DNA of 64,000 nucleotides from Candolleomyces eurysporus (GCA_027579435.1 JANBPK010001195.1:1-64000), one strand, 5' to 3'; positions 12,077 to 23,319 are shown, counted from the stretch's first letter. Notes: generated from the sequence alone by a model not told the origin. Numbers and translations are program-made.

Positions 12077-13130
12077 ATCGTCGTTTATTCATTCGTCGGG
12101 GAATGAACCGAAGCTTGGAAAGAGCTATACGAACGCGTAGGTTGGATAGCGGGTCAGATCTCAGCGCAGGGCTCGACTGAGCGACTGGTTGATGTTTTAT
12201 TTATTACGGTTCCAAGGACAATCTCTGGGCAATTGTGCTTGGCATCATCTCGCTTTGACCCCCATATCCTCAGAAGCAAGCTGCACCAATCTTTAATACT
12301 TTGACAATGTCATGTAGTAGGGTTTGTGTATCCAACAACCAGGATGTATGAGGTGAAGTACGGGCAACACGGAGTCACAGCTGCGTACTCACATCGCGCT
12401 TGACCTTTCATCCACAGGCTTTAGATGCATGTTATTTATTGAGCAGCGCCGGATCAATGAATTGTACGTGTCGAATTGAGGCTCAATACAGCTGGTTGCA
12501 TATCGATAGACCAGAATTCGCCGCGCTCCCTTTTTGATATTTGTTTATCTGTGGAGCAGTGGGGCAGCAACCAAATAAATTTGAGAGAGTTCTACAGTGA
12601 GGGAGGTGGCGGTTGAAGCGGCGGCCCACCCCGTTTGGGCATCATGTTTTATTTGTACGTTCCACAGATAAACAAATATCAAAAGGGGAGCGCGGCGAAT
12701 TCTGGTCTATCGATATGCAACCAGCTGTAACTTCTGTGTGTCACAGGAAAAATCCAGCATTCTTGAGATTATACAACAATAAATGGTGTTTGAGAGAACG
12801 GCATTGCTTTGAGCCAGCCTCTCGGCGCCTCCTGTTTGACGTTGATACACACACCAAGGTTGCAAGCTCACTGACATCGTATCCAACAGCAAGCTGAGCG
12901 TACAGGAAGCAATGAGCATTGACCTCAAACAAACAACCAAATTGAACGGTATCCTCAGAATTAATCAGTTTTTTCTTATACATTTATAGCGATTCAATAT
13001 TCCAATAAACAGGCCTGAGCCATATACCTGGATCCCAATGCCTTAGCGAAGCAAGGTAAGCCTTTCCAAGTATGACGCATTGCGTCATGCAGAAAACATG
13101 TGTTCCTCTTCCTCTTTTCCGTTCACAGTG
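12077..13130. other. Intergenic with a hairpin element
   Basis: No gene is supported. The notable content is the inverted repeat at 12488-12728, listed separately. Confidence 0.5.
12488..12728. repeat. 68-bp inverted repeat with a 105-bp spacer
   Basis: The left arm (12488-12555) and the right arm (12661-12728) are reverse complements over 68 positions with one mismatch that I can find, in the run of C and T before GATATTTG. The arms contain an EcoRI-like GAATTC and ATCGAT. The spacer is G-rich in the middle with no open frame. Such arms could fold as a long hairpin and resemble a small non-autonomous element (MITE or foldback type), although I see no clear target-site duplication. Confidence 0.85.
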
Positions 13131-13913
13131 ATGTCGACCTCTACTCTCCATCTTCCCATCGGCGAGACTCAGGCACAATCGGGCCACTCGTACAAGAAGC
13201 AACTCGAGGCCGACTTCCAGCGGAAGGCCAAGATCAAGTCTCGCCCTGATCATGCGTCGATCTTCTCCAAAGAGTCTAGCATGCGCTCCAAAGGAAAGGG
13301 AAAGAGAATTTTGTCCAAAATAGCCAATACCTTCAAGAAAGAGACACCAGCCGAGCCCGAGAGCGACAAAAACCCCAAGTGGTTCTCACGTCTTAGCAAG
13401 AAGGCCATCGATTCTATGCATCGGCTCTTGCGCACTGGAGAAGAGGCTGGCAAGCAGCCTGCTCCCATGAAGTGGGATACATTCGTGAAGGTACCTACAA
13501 TTCTTTCTCCGCTGAAGTGAAGTTATTCTCATCGGCGGTCTCTTGATAGCTTATGCTAGAAATGGGATTCCAGTATGACCCGAGCACCTCTGGCTCTAGC
13601 GTCCGCTTCGATCCACCCGACCCGCGTGATCCTGTGCGTGTTTTCAGTCTCTACATCGGAACAACGACTAATCTAATACGCTACCCTAATCTAGCCTTTT
13701 ATCATCCACAAGCGTAGGTATTTGATTGTTGGTTTACTGGGTTTTGTTCCTTGCTGACTTACGCGTGTTGCCATAGCCCACCCTGACTCGACCTTGAGCC
13801 CGATCAAGTTGGCCGAGATTAGAAAGAAGTTGAAGCATCAATATGGGTGGAACGAGGAAGATTTCATCAGGCAAACCCGTGAAGCTGCGGAAACCGAAAA
13901 CAACTTGAACTAA
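13131..13913 (+). CDS. Unrecognised basic protein, four exons
   Basis: Exons 13131-13490, 13550-13633, 13695-13713 (19 nt) and 13777-13913 join in phase to give 199 residues. The N-terminal 120 residues are rich in K, S and R (for example RSKGKGKRILSKI near 44-56) and look disordered and possibly nuclear. A short conserved-looking middle carries MLEMGFQYDPSTSGSSVRFD. The end (SPIKLAEIRKKLKHQYGWNE) is a charged helix. No known domain was recognised. The start at 13131 follows a CAG and is the second in-frame ATG after 13080; the upstream one at 13080 would add 17 residues. All introns have consensus ends, which supports a real gene. Confidence 0.65.
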
Positions 13914-14724
13914 GTAGCATTGAGACAACCCGTCCGTCTTGCGGCAGCAACAGCAGCAGCAGTTCTTTCAACTTTCTTCATTCTTCTTTGGACATCCATT
14001 CCGCTGTAACAATTGTAGACCCATTGGCGGGTCCTCCATAAGTGTGAAAGTATTGTACATTGGCCCGCGTTTATGTAACATCTCAAGAAATCAAAGTGAA
14101 TTCGTGGTTTGAGTTAATGTTGAAGCTTGAACGCTAGTTTTTGGGATGGTAGTAAGCCCTGCAAGGCTATGGATCCTCTACATTGAAGACAACCGTTCCA
14201 TCTATCGTGGTGAAGGCTGTGACCATTGCAGTGACAGCGACAGGTTTCGTCGGTAATTCTGAAGAGATGATTCATGTCACTCACCAGCTGCTGGAAGCCA
14301 TCTTCATGGACGACTTCAGCTACTACTTTCTCAAGATCTTCTTATCCAGAACAACATAGGGGGTAGGATTTGCAAAGTGTTGCCAGTTGGGTCCCTGAGA
14401 CTGCAAGTTTATTTGACTTTGGATAAGCTCTGGAGTATTTTTCCAGCGGGAATTTTGAAGTCGCAGTTGTTGAATAGCTCATGGTAGTCGTAGTATGGGT
14501 TGAAGGCGAATATTGGGTAATTCGACTTGATATTAATTTGACATCCCAACATAGAGGAAGCCCAGTCAAGCCAAGCGAACTGCTCAGTTTCATAAGCTTC
14601 AGGAGGTAAGAAACCTTGTTTGAGTTACAGCGACCATGTGGGCTCATGAGTCTTTATCTCGGAAAACCACGAGATGGGTTACCCATAACGAAAAAATGAC
14701 TGGTCATCTTTACCTTAAACCGCC
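13914..14724. other. Intergenic
   Basis: A CAG-like run (CAGCAACAGCAGCAGCAG) lies at about 13945-13962 in the 3' flank of the upstream gene. No other feature is supported. Confidence 0.5.
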
Positions 14725-15091
14725 ATGGCTTCCCTTTATCTTTGCGTTGATTGCGGTGGCACGAAGACAGCTGCAGCAATATCTGACAGCCAAGGCAACA
14801 TCGTCGGACGAGGGGCAGGGGGACCTTCCAATATCACCTACCTCACCGTCGTTGGATTCATCACCTCAGTCAGAATGGCTAGTACTCAGGCCGCGTTAAA
14901 GGATGCCAGACCGGACATCGTGGACTTCCCCTTCCCCCAGGGACAGAGTTTCCATTCGCTGCGGCTTGGTTTGGTGCATCTGGCGCGGATTAACCGGCCG
15001 CCATTGGGAAAGTCACCCCCGCTATCTCTGCCTTACTCGCCATCCCTGTCGGTGGATCCAGATCTCGTCTTTACTAAGTCACTGGCTCATG
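14725..15091 (+). pseudogene. N-acetylglucosamine kinase N-terminal fragment (BadF/BadG family)
   Basis: The start is intact and reads the phosphate-binding segment of BadF/BadG-type sugar kinases: CVDCGGTKTAAAISD, followed by GxGxGGPSNITY. From about 14935 the matching residues (FAAAWFGASGAD, then AAIGKVTPAISALLAIPVGG) lie in a different frame and are cut by a TAA at 14990-14992. After the GGSR segment the similarity stops and the sequence joins the tail of the oxygenase-like gene. So it holds perhaps the first third of a kinase of about 340 residues, with a frameshift, a stop and a missing 3' end. Known family members phosphorylate N-acetylglucosamine; this copy cannot. Confidence 0.7.
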
Positions 15092-15142
15092 ACAGCTGAG
15101 TCCCTTTTGGCGTCGAGCTCCAAAGAGAACGCTTCGTGGTAG
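15092..15142 (+). pseudogene. Orphan 3' tail of the oxygenase-like gene
   Basis: The last 17 codons (ending SSKENASW and a TAG) match 9495-9545 of the copy B oxygenase-like gene, as does the following 500 bp. The rest of that gene is absent here and has been replaced by the kinase fragment. This shows that the oxygenase-like gene once stood directly upstream of the TCAB1-like gene. Confidence 0.65.
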
Positions 15143-15344
15143 ACGGCCCCTTCTCCAAGATATGTTTGGCGGGCCCGATTGGACAAAAATCAAAAGTCTA
15201 TTACTGTAATTTATATTGTGTTGTTCCTTTTCGACAGGATTCCACTGATTCGACTGGGCGCAATGTTTGCCTAACTCCACCCGACCAAACTTTGATCCCT
15301 GCAAGACTCGGAAGGGCTGAGATTTAGTTTGTCTTCGTACCACC

Positions 15345-17079
15345 ATGGACGCACCCCAGCAGGCCGTATGGACACCTCCAGCATTCAATCTTTCAGCTGC
15401 ACCCTCAAAAGCTTGCTCATTTGAGCTTACTCCTGCAGAGCAGAATCATGCTAGATGTGCCAAAATGTAAGGTGATCCAGAACCAGTTGAACTTATGGAC
15501 TGAAGCTTTGGTTAGAGCACCAGACGGATCCAGCTTTATAGCTCAATGTGAAGACCATTCCCTTCAGATATACGATTTTCTAAAGTATGCATTTGATTCA
15601 TCTCTATATCGAGGTATTGGTCGACCTGACGTAGCTCTCCAGGTGAACACTCGATGAAGCATTCGATGAGATGAAGACCTAGCTCATATTGACATTCGGG
15701 AAGGATCCGAACAAACAGTGAAGCCCAGGCTCAGTCTCAAGCAGGCAGCACCCGTTGTCGATTTTGCATGGTTTCCATCTGCGTCGACCCACGACTCAGC
15801 ATCGTATTGTTTTGCAGCCTCCGTCAGAGAGTGTCCTGTGAAACTGTTGGATGCTAATAATGGGAAAGTGCGGGTTCATCTCTTTCTCTCCTCAACTTTT
15901 GTAATGATAATAACGTTTCCTGCAGCTGCGAGCATCGTACCGTATAGTCGACCACCGAGAACGTCAAATCGCTCCCCACTCACTCGCCTTTACATCTAGC
16001 GGAGAACGGCTATACTGTGGATTCGAGGATGCCATCGAGGTGTTCGATGTTGGGTACCCGGGAGAGGGAACGAGGCTGCATACCACGCCGTCGAAGAAGA
16101 GCAAAGATGGGCTGAAAGGTGCGTTTCCTACCTCCACTCAAGTATGAAGCCTGCCTGGTTCACAGCTGGTTTGCTGTAGGCATCATATCCTCGCTCGCCT
16201 TCTCCAACTACCACTCCGCATCGGACGAACTGCTATTCGCCGCCGGGTCGTTGACTCCCGTCACTGGCAACATCGCGCTGTTCTCCGGCGACGGGGATAA
16301 AGGGCCGGTCATGTTCGTTGGAGGAGGGCCGGGGGCTGGTGTCACTCAACTTCAGTTCAATAACTATCGGCCGTACATGCTGTACGCAGCTTATAGAGGG
16401 AACACAAGTGGGCTAGTCTATAGCTGGGATATCCGGTCTAGAATAGACGAACCTCTGGCCATTTACGACGGTCGACCGGAGTCTGATACCCTACATGTGC
16501 GAGATGAAACTGAGCAGCCCACGTCGTCACCCAAGGCCAAAAACCAAAAGCTCCGGTTTGACATGGATATTGGGGGGAGGTACATTGGCTCTGGTAACTG
16601 GGTGAGTCCTTTGACGGCATCTTTGGCCTTCGTAAACTCACAATGTACGAATATGTGATGTAGGCTGGGGAAGTGATGCTATTCGACGCCGAGACCGTTG
16701 AAACGACGTTATCGCAAAATGCTGACTCAATGGATGGCGGTTATGAAGATGATCTAACAACATTGACGATTCCACCTACTCTGAGATTTAATGGGCATCA
16801 AGGTACACGACTCCCTGTTTTCGTTTCAACAAAGCTCATTGCCACTTCTTCTCAGATACTGTTGCTTCAGTGGCCTTCCAGCCATGGAGGGCGGAGCTAC
16901 TGACCGTCTCCGGCTCGAGACATTTCGATCTCGGCGAGGAAGATAGCTCTGAGGACGAGGACGAGGACGTTATCGAAGATGGCGTGGGTCAAGAATCTGC
17001 GAAGGCAGTGGTGAAGAGAAAGGGGCCGACTGTGCTGGACAACTCGATTAAGCTTTGGAATGTAGCTCCGCCAATTTGA
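15345..17079 (+). CDS. WD40 protein, telomerase Cajal body protein 1 (TCAB1/WRAP53)-like
   Basis: In animals TCAB1/WRAP53 binds the CAB box of small Cajal-body RNAs and the telomerase RNA and guides their trafficking; a fungal member would be nuclear. The order of blades matches: APDGSSFIAQCEDHSLQIYD, VDFAWFPS, CPVKLLDANNGK-LRASYR, APHSLAFTSSGERLYCGFED, IISSLAFS, QLQFNNYRPYMLYAAYRG, VYSWDIRS, and a last VASVAFQPW with SIKLWNVAPPI. Introns lie at 15467-15515, then one with uncertain ends between about 15580 and 15700, and others near 15868-15927, 16120-16180, 16600-16664 and 16802-16855. An acidic insert (EEDSSEDEDEDV) sits in the final blade. A broken copy of the first exons is at 9746. Family assignment is by motif order; RNA binding is inferred. 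Confidence 0.75.
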
Positions 17080-18910
17080 TGTCGTAGGTCCTTTAAATTG
17101 TGTTAATGTTGCACGTGTTGCTTTCATGGTGATGGCGCTTGTTCGTTCGTGCTTTCTATCCAGGACCTGGTTCGGTGAGCTAATAGGATTAACCGTGTCG
17201 TACTGGTGGATGGCCGCAAAGATACCTGAATGCGATGTGTATGCTTTGGCAATAATCATAACTTACCGCGCCTCTGGAACAAAGTACAGTCCAAGTATCA
17301 GTCAGTGGCACAAGCAATGTCGCTTCCCCCGATCACCCACTTCCGACTGGTGAAGCCACTCCTCACACTGTTCGATCACCACGATGGACGAGAAGGCTAG
17401 TGGAGGGTCACTGCTATGTGTAACTATTGAGATGCAATTCTCACCTTACAACTATTCCTCAACTTGAGCCGAACCGTTGCTATTCAGGATGGTCTTGGGT
17501 TGCTTCCAAGCTTTCTAAATTCAGTGCGACCCCTTCCCGATTCGGGATGACGTTCCACTTCAAAGATCGCCCGGAAGAGAAAAGCATGAGTAGTGACTGA
17601 TGAATCAACCGCCAGAATCAGGGAATGAAAAGGCATAGGAGCCACGGAACGGGAGACTCAAGAACCGGTTCACTCGTTCCGAACCCGAGAATGCAGGGTT
17701 GCCGCTCTCATTCGAGGAGGTGAAGCGCCCTGGGTGAGTGAAAGATGAAGCGTATAGTACATTCAATCTATGTATCATTTCGGTTTCATGTGTTTCGTCA
17801 TGAAGGTCGTCAAGGCGTCCGTAAATCATACTGAATGTGTCGAGCGATGAGACAGTCCTATCAACCCTAGATGATTCGAGCTCGCGGCTCCGAAAACCAG
17901 TACAACCATCAAGCAACCAAATAATAATCATACAGCAGGCGTGAGTAGGAGAGGTGTCTAATAGTCTTGTTCTGAGAGGCTGAGCCGCATTTTGAGGTTC
18001 AAGAGCATGGAGGATGCTCCATGTCAGGGTAAAGGTCATGCGAAGAGGCGAAAGTAGAGCCTTCCAGGTATCTCAGATGGAATATATCAACACTAACAGG
18101 GGTGTCAAAAGCTCATCGATGGGCGCAATCGTTTGGACTAAGCGATACTCACTTATCATCCTCCACTCCGCCGCTCCAATGCGAACCCAGACCTCTGAGC
18201 ATCTTCCAGGGCTCCCAAAACCACACCCCAACAGGTGGGTTTACTTTTTGGTAGTGCTTGAAACGTGTCACATAGGGGGAGACTCCAGGGTCATAGATAA
18301 TAGGTTGTCGAGGGACGAGGAGATGGATAGAAATTGCAGCAACGATGTGGATTGAGGATGAAATGAGGAAGAGGTACACAAGGAATCTCAATATGGTCGA
18401 GAGCTGCTGCACCAAACGCGGGGAGGGTTGAGGGCAGTGTAATTGGTAGCGTGGCATAGGAGGACCGTAGAGCAAGCACGCTTCAAGAGGGGTATGAGTA
18501 CGAGGGAAACCCTGACTGCGTCGACGCAGCCTTCATGGAAGCGGAGAATAAAAGGTCGCAGTGCAAAAGAAGAGTCAATTATGGCCGACTGTGGAAATGT
18601 CGACAAAAAGAAGGAAGAATCCAGATGGACGCGATGCGCTCCTGAATCCTGTGCTACCTGCCATCGTTCATCAAGATTGAAACCGTTGTCAACTCAAAGG
18701 CTCAAACAGCCGTAGGGACTCGTCACAGTCGAAAGTCACCAATGGGCAGAGAAAGGGATTGAATTTTCTTCGAGATTTTTGCAAACGGGGACGAATGACC
18801 GTGCACTTTTCCGGTGTTCTCGGCTCGGCTCAGTATTGTTGCAGTGTTGCAAAAATAAATTGATCGGCCAGCGTTGATTGCATCATACAATGTTAGATGG
18901 GAACTACGTT
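17080..18910. other. Intergenic between converging genes
   Basis: This 1.8-kb stretch lies between the 3' ends of the TCAB1-like gene and the chitinase. Frames on both strands (up to 144 codons at 17605-18039, minus strand) show no domain and no convincing splice structure, so I see no gene. Confidence 0.45.
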
Positions 18911-20725
18911 TCAATGGGACAGAGCACTGTTCACAGCATCAAGCAGGATATTGTTCGAGTCCCCAACAGCATGCCACATCGAAAACCCCTTTAACCCTTT
19001 CTCTACGATAAACTGTCCTTTCGCAGCTGGAGAACAATAGGTTCAGCACCCGGTGATCGTATGAGGGGATGATAGAAGCTCACCAAAGGTAGCCGCATCG
19101 TCGTACGAGACCATGACACTCTTACTCTGATCGTATGCGAACGCAGTTTTGCTGCAATCATCAAACTTGTAGTCGACTCCCGAGGCCACGGTGCCTTTAA
19201 CATTCAGAAATCCAGCTGTGACCAAGCCGTTGAAGTTGAAGATGCCACTGGGGCCACTCTCAGTACCACACTGGTCGGCAGCTTCGGAACAGGAGGGTGA
19301 GTCTATGTCGGAAAATAGGTGATCAGATTTTATCACGTACTGAGTTGACCTTGCTTTTCACCTTCACCCAACGGCTGCTGTGCCTTGTCAAACGGAGGAT
19401 ACAAGCCGAGCTTTCCTCCAGAGAGAGCATTGCCAGACTCGACATGATAACTCCTTGCGTAGGCAGGGAGACCGAGAACAATCTAAACGAAGATGTAAGT
19501 GAGTGATTGCCATTCCGCAACGATCTCAATCCTCCTTGTACCTTGTTCACAGGGAAACCAGCTCCGCTCCATGCCGCAACGGCGGACTCAGCAGATCCAT
19601 CCTTAGTCGGAGCACAAGCATCGTAGAGAGGCGCATTTGGGCCAACCGAGGTAGACCAACTTCCCCAGACGTCGTACGCCATGATGGCTGCCCCGCTTGA
19701 TCAGCACATTTCATTGACTAGTGCGGACGAAGGTACTAACCAATAAAATCAAACACCTTTCCGAAACCTGACACATCTGTGACGGGAGTTGTTCCATCTT
19801 GACCGACCCAGGGCGTAAGACCGACAGCTGCAGTCAGAATAAGCTTTGCACCGACAGGGTCCTTTCGCAGCTCTTGCAGGAAAAGGAGATAGCTGGCGGT
19901 ATCTGAGGGCGAGACGACATTGCAGCCTATTGATTGTTTACCAGGGAATTCCCAGCTACAAGCACGAAGGCCGCTCAGCGTACTCGATAGCGCGACTAAG
20001 ATAAGGAGCTTACTCGAAATCGATGCCATCCAAGTCATACTTCGTAGCAAGGTCTACGACAGCCTTCACGAACGCCGACCGGCTTTCCCCTGTGGCCATA
20101 TCCGTGGAGAAGTACTGTGATCCTCCCCAGCCGCCAATGGAAACGAGAGCTTTCACATTCTAGTGGGCAGAAGTCAGGCTCATACACGACGGTTAGTGAG
20201 GGTATCCGGGAACACTCACATTCTTCTTAGCAAGCTGGACAAACGTTGGCAAGAGTGCCTGACTATCGCTATCAAGGTTCAAGAGGGTTGAGCCCGAGGT
20301 CGTAGTTCTGATTCGAAGTAAGTCTTAAACTCATCATCAAACGAAATCTTCACTCACGCAAAGGAGAACGTCATCATGTTATACTTGTCCCAAGGCAGCG
20401 ACTCCGGTGGGTAGGTACTCGCCAGCCAGCTGGGGTACCATGCCGAAGCCACATACTTGCCATCCAAAGTCGAATTGGTCGTTGACGAACCCGTAGTAGA
20501 GGTGGACGTGGGTGAAGCAGGTGTGGTGGTATTCTCAGTGCTCGTAGCACTAGGGCTGTTCCACGCTGTCGAGCTCACGGCAGCAGTAGAAGCGCTGTAT
20601 TGACCTCCAGCCGATCGAGGGTTCAGGTATTGCGGTACCCAAACGGCCGATGCATGGCCGAAGCAGGAGACAGTAGCAAGCGCAGCGGTTACAGCGCCTC
20701 CCAAAGAATGCCAGGTTCTTGTCAT
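18911..20725 (-). CDS. GH18 chitinase (tandem paralogue 1)
   Basis: The start is at 20725 and the stop at 18911-18913, with about seven short introns. The product begins with a signal peptide, followed by a Ser/Thr-rich linker of about 70 residues. The catalytic barrel then starts at YVASAWYPSWLAS and KYNMMTFSFA. It keeps KALVSIGGWGGSQYFS and the full acid motif DGIDFDWEFPG, whose last D codon is split by an intron. Later come IMAYDVWGSW, then GLPAYARSY and the closing KGQFIVEKGLKGFSMWHAVGD. The enzyme would be secreted and hydrolyse beta-1,4 bonds in chitin, most likely for wall remodelling or nutrition. It lies 583 bp downstream of its paralogue in the same orientation. A TATTAAA element lies near 20885-20893. 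All motifs are complete, so activity is likely. Confidence 0.9.
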
Positions 20726-21308
20726 GTCGATATAAACACGGTTAAGCTTGAAATTCGAAGTTGGAAGACTGGTGATAAAAGAGAGCGATTGCTAGTGCCA
20801 GACTAGCTTAAGCGAGCGAATGTCAGATGAGACGAGGGGACTTGAGGATATGTTGGGGAAGAAATCGCTAGCTGAGGATCCTTTAATACCCCATTCGCAG
20901 GAATGACTCTATTCCCCCTCAAAAAAAAAATTCCTGCATTTCGGGGTAGGTCTTAGTCCTTGGATTTGGAAAATATGAGCGATCGATCATCGGAGGCAGA
21001 GAAAGCGACGGATCAAAAATGAGTATGATCGAGCCACTACAGATTAACGGAACCAAAAACAGATCGTCGATCAAGGCTCCGAAGACTAGATCAAAGCGGA
21101 CCATCGTCCACCGTGTCATCATCTTGCCAGAGGCACACAGCCATCGCCGCCTGAGTAAAGCTTAGCATTATAGACAACGAATCATGTCGAATGCATACTG
21201 TATTATTTCACACTTCAAGCACCTGCCACCATAATAGATATAATGTACAAATAACGTAGACAGGCATTTAGGCATCTAGGTACGCATGGATGTTAATATT
21301 AAATACCT
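20726..21308. other. Intergenic between the two chitinases
   Basis: This holds the promoter side of the first chitinase (minus strand), with a TATTAAA near 20885 and a run of ten A near 20924, and the 3' flank of the second chitinase. No gene is seen. Confidence 0.5.
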
Positions 21309-23319
21309 CTAATAACCATCTCCTCCCTGAGAACCGTCGCTACTGCCATCGCCGCCTTCGCCATCACCGCCGTTGCCAGAGTCGCCTCCGTTATTGTCGC
21401 CTCCGTCTTGCTTATCACCGTCTTCGCCTTCACCACCATTGCCCGAGTCACCTCCGCTGTTGTCTCCCTTTTCGTCTTGGTTGTCACCACCCTCCGCGCC
21501 GTCACCAGTTTTGCCATCACCGCTTCCGTCATTCTCCCCGTCGCCGTCTTCTTCACCTTCCTCGCAACGAGAAGTGATNCCCCATAGCTTTATGCATAGA
21601 GGTGAGCAGGATGTTGTCTTGAGAGTCGCCCGCGACGTGCCATACAGCGAATCCTTTGAGATTTTTCTCGTTGATGAATTCGCCNTTTCGCCGCTGTTCC
21701 GATAAGCAAGACGTTAGCCAATCGGGTCTCAGAAAGCGATTGAAAAGAGATCTCACCAAAGCTTTTAGCATCATCAAACGAAACGAGGGTCTGTTCCGAC
21801 TGCTTGTAAACGAAAGGCTAAAGACAAATTATTAGATACCCGCCCATGTTCATACAGGCAAAGCCGGGATAAACGCACCGTCTGACTGCACTCATCGAAG
21901 GTGTAATCAACTCCATCACCAGGATTACCATCCGCATCCAAGAAACCTGCGTCAATAAGCCCATTAAAATAAAACACCCCTGAGGGGCCTTCAGGATTTC
22001 CACAGCGATCAACGCCACTCGCGCCTGCAGACTCGCCTTGGCCCAAAGGCTGCCGGCTCTTCTCAAAGGCAGCAAATACATTCAAGTTACCACTCGAAGA
22101 CTTCGCGCCGCTGTTTTCAACAAAGAAACTGTGGCCATAGGCTGCGAGACCGAGGAGAAGCTGAGGTAGAAGAAGATCATGAGTGAGACTTGGATGATTC
22201 GAAGGAGGACGAGATGAAACCACGTACCTTTTCAGCGGGGAATTTAGCATCAGTCCAAGCTGCGACAGCCGACTCTGCTGACCCAAACTGCTCATCAGCG
22301 CTAGCGCAGGAATCCCTCAAAGGGGCGTTAGGCCCAGTAGTCGTCGACCAAGACCCATAGACATCATAGTTCATGATAGCCAGAAAGTCCAGCACAGAGG
22401 CGAACTCCGAGACATCGTCGACAGGGTTTCCGTCAGGACCGGTGAAGGGCTTGGTGCTAACAGCTGCAGTGAGGATGAGCTTCGAGCCAATAGGGTCCTC
22501 TTTCAGTTGTTTAAGGAACGTGAGGAAGTTGGGTGTGTCCTGTGCAGACTTGGTGTTGCAGCCAATTCCGTCTTGATTGGGGTACTCCCAACTGAAGTAA
22601 TACGTAATCAGCAGGAATGCTTTAAGAAACGGGAGTGGGGGACGCACTCAAAGTCAATTCCGTCAAGTTTGTATTCGACAGCTACGTCGGTGATTGCCTT
22701 GAGGAAGGCCGAGCGCCCAGACTCGGTGGCAACGGCCGTAGAGAAGTGTTGAGATCCTGTCCAGCCACCGATCGACAACAGCGCTTTGACGCCCTACAAA
22801 GCAAAAGGAGGTGGGTCACAAAGAAGGAAAACGAAATCAAGAAAGGTACATACGTTCTTTTGAGCCTCAGAGACAAAGGTCCTAAGAACCTCTTNCCCCC
22901 CCATCCAAGTCCAGCTTGGACGGATCCTCAGAGGTCAGGCTGGCAGAGAAGGAAAGAAAGATGTCAGCATCAAAGGACCAATGAGGCATCTCATCAAAGG
23001 AAACTCACGCAAAAGCGTATGTCATCATGTTATACTTCGACCAAGGAACAGCAGACGGAGGGAAAGTAGGAGCGAGCCAGCTAGCGAACCACGCCGTCGC
23101 AATCACGTCCTCGTCCTCCAAACCAGCACGACCATCATGAACGGCACCACTACCTCCACTTGAGCTCGAAGTTGAATTGGAGGGGCTAGGTGTTGTCGCG
23201 GGCTCGGCCTCTCCAGGCTTCAAAGTGCAAGTCGGGACCGCAGCAGCCAGAGCGACAACTGCCAGCAGTGCCACAATGACTCTCATCACGGAGAGCGAGA
23301 TACTACTAGACTGCTTCAT
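21309..23319 (-). CDS. GH18 chitinase (tandem paralogue 2) with Gly/Asp-rich tail
   Basis: The start is at 23319 and the stop TAG at 21309-21311. There is a signal peptide (VIVALLAVVALAAAVP) and a short Ser-rich linker, then the GH18 barrel: VIATAWFASWLAP, KYNMMTYAFA, KALLSIGGWTGSQHFS, DGIDFDWEYP, IMNYDVYGSW, GLAAYGHSFF, and NEKNLKGFAVWHVAGD. The catalytic motif is complete, and an intron splits the same D codon as in the neighbour, so the two genes share an origin. Three Ns (21579, 21685, 22895) break the frame; reading without each one restores the family sequence. After the barrel comes a tail of about 85 residues made mostly of G, D, E, N and S, ending in GGDGY. It is absent from paralogue 1. 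The enzyme should be secreted; the tail's role is unknown. Confidence 0.85.
21312..21575 (-). repeat. Low-complexity coding tail of the second chitinase
   Basis: Imperfect triplet-based repeats encode GDG, GGD and GEGED units in the chitinase tail. The same bases can be read on the other strand as long Ser/Pro/His-rich frames, which are shadows. Confidence 0.75.

Larger units (their letters stand above)
725..12144. repeat. Large tandem segmental duplication (copy A 725-5491, copy B 6833-12144)
   Basis: Two direct copies of the same gene pair lie about 6.1-6.6 kb apart. Matching stretches include 725-910 with 6833-7050, 960-1080 with 7110-7230, 1330-2280 with 7775-8750, 3216-4260 with 10105-10880, and 4292-5491 with 10907-12144. 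Copy A has lost internal pieces, for instance what corresponds to about 7265-7405 and everything from about 8751 to 10100. Copy B carries extra material homologous to 15085-15600. Divergence is moderate: the membrane-protein exons match closely while non-coding parts drift, so the duplication is not very recent. Confidence 0.85.

Noticed and set aside
13945..13962. CAG-repeat as a coding poly-Q tract
   Set aside because: It lies after the stop codon of the upstream gene and in no supported exon.
21290..21577. Plus-strand Arg/His- and Ser/Pro-rich frames
   Set aside because: They are antisense shadows of the Gly/Asp-rich tail of the second chitinase.
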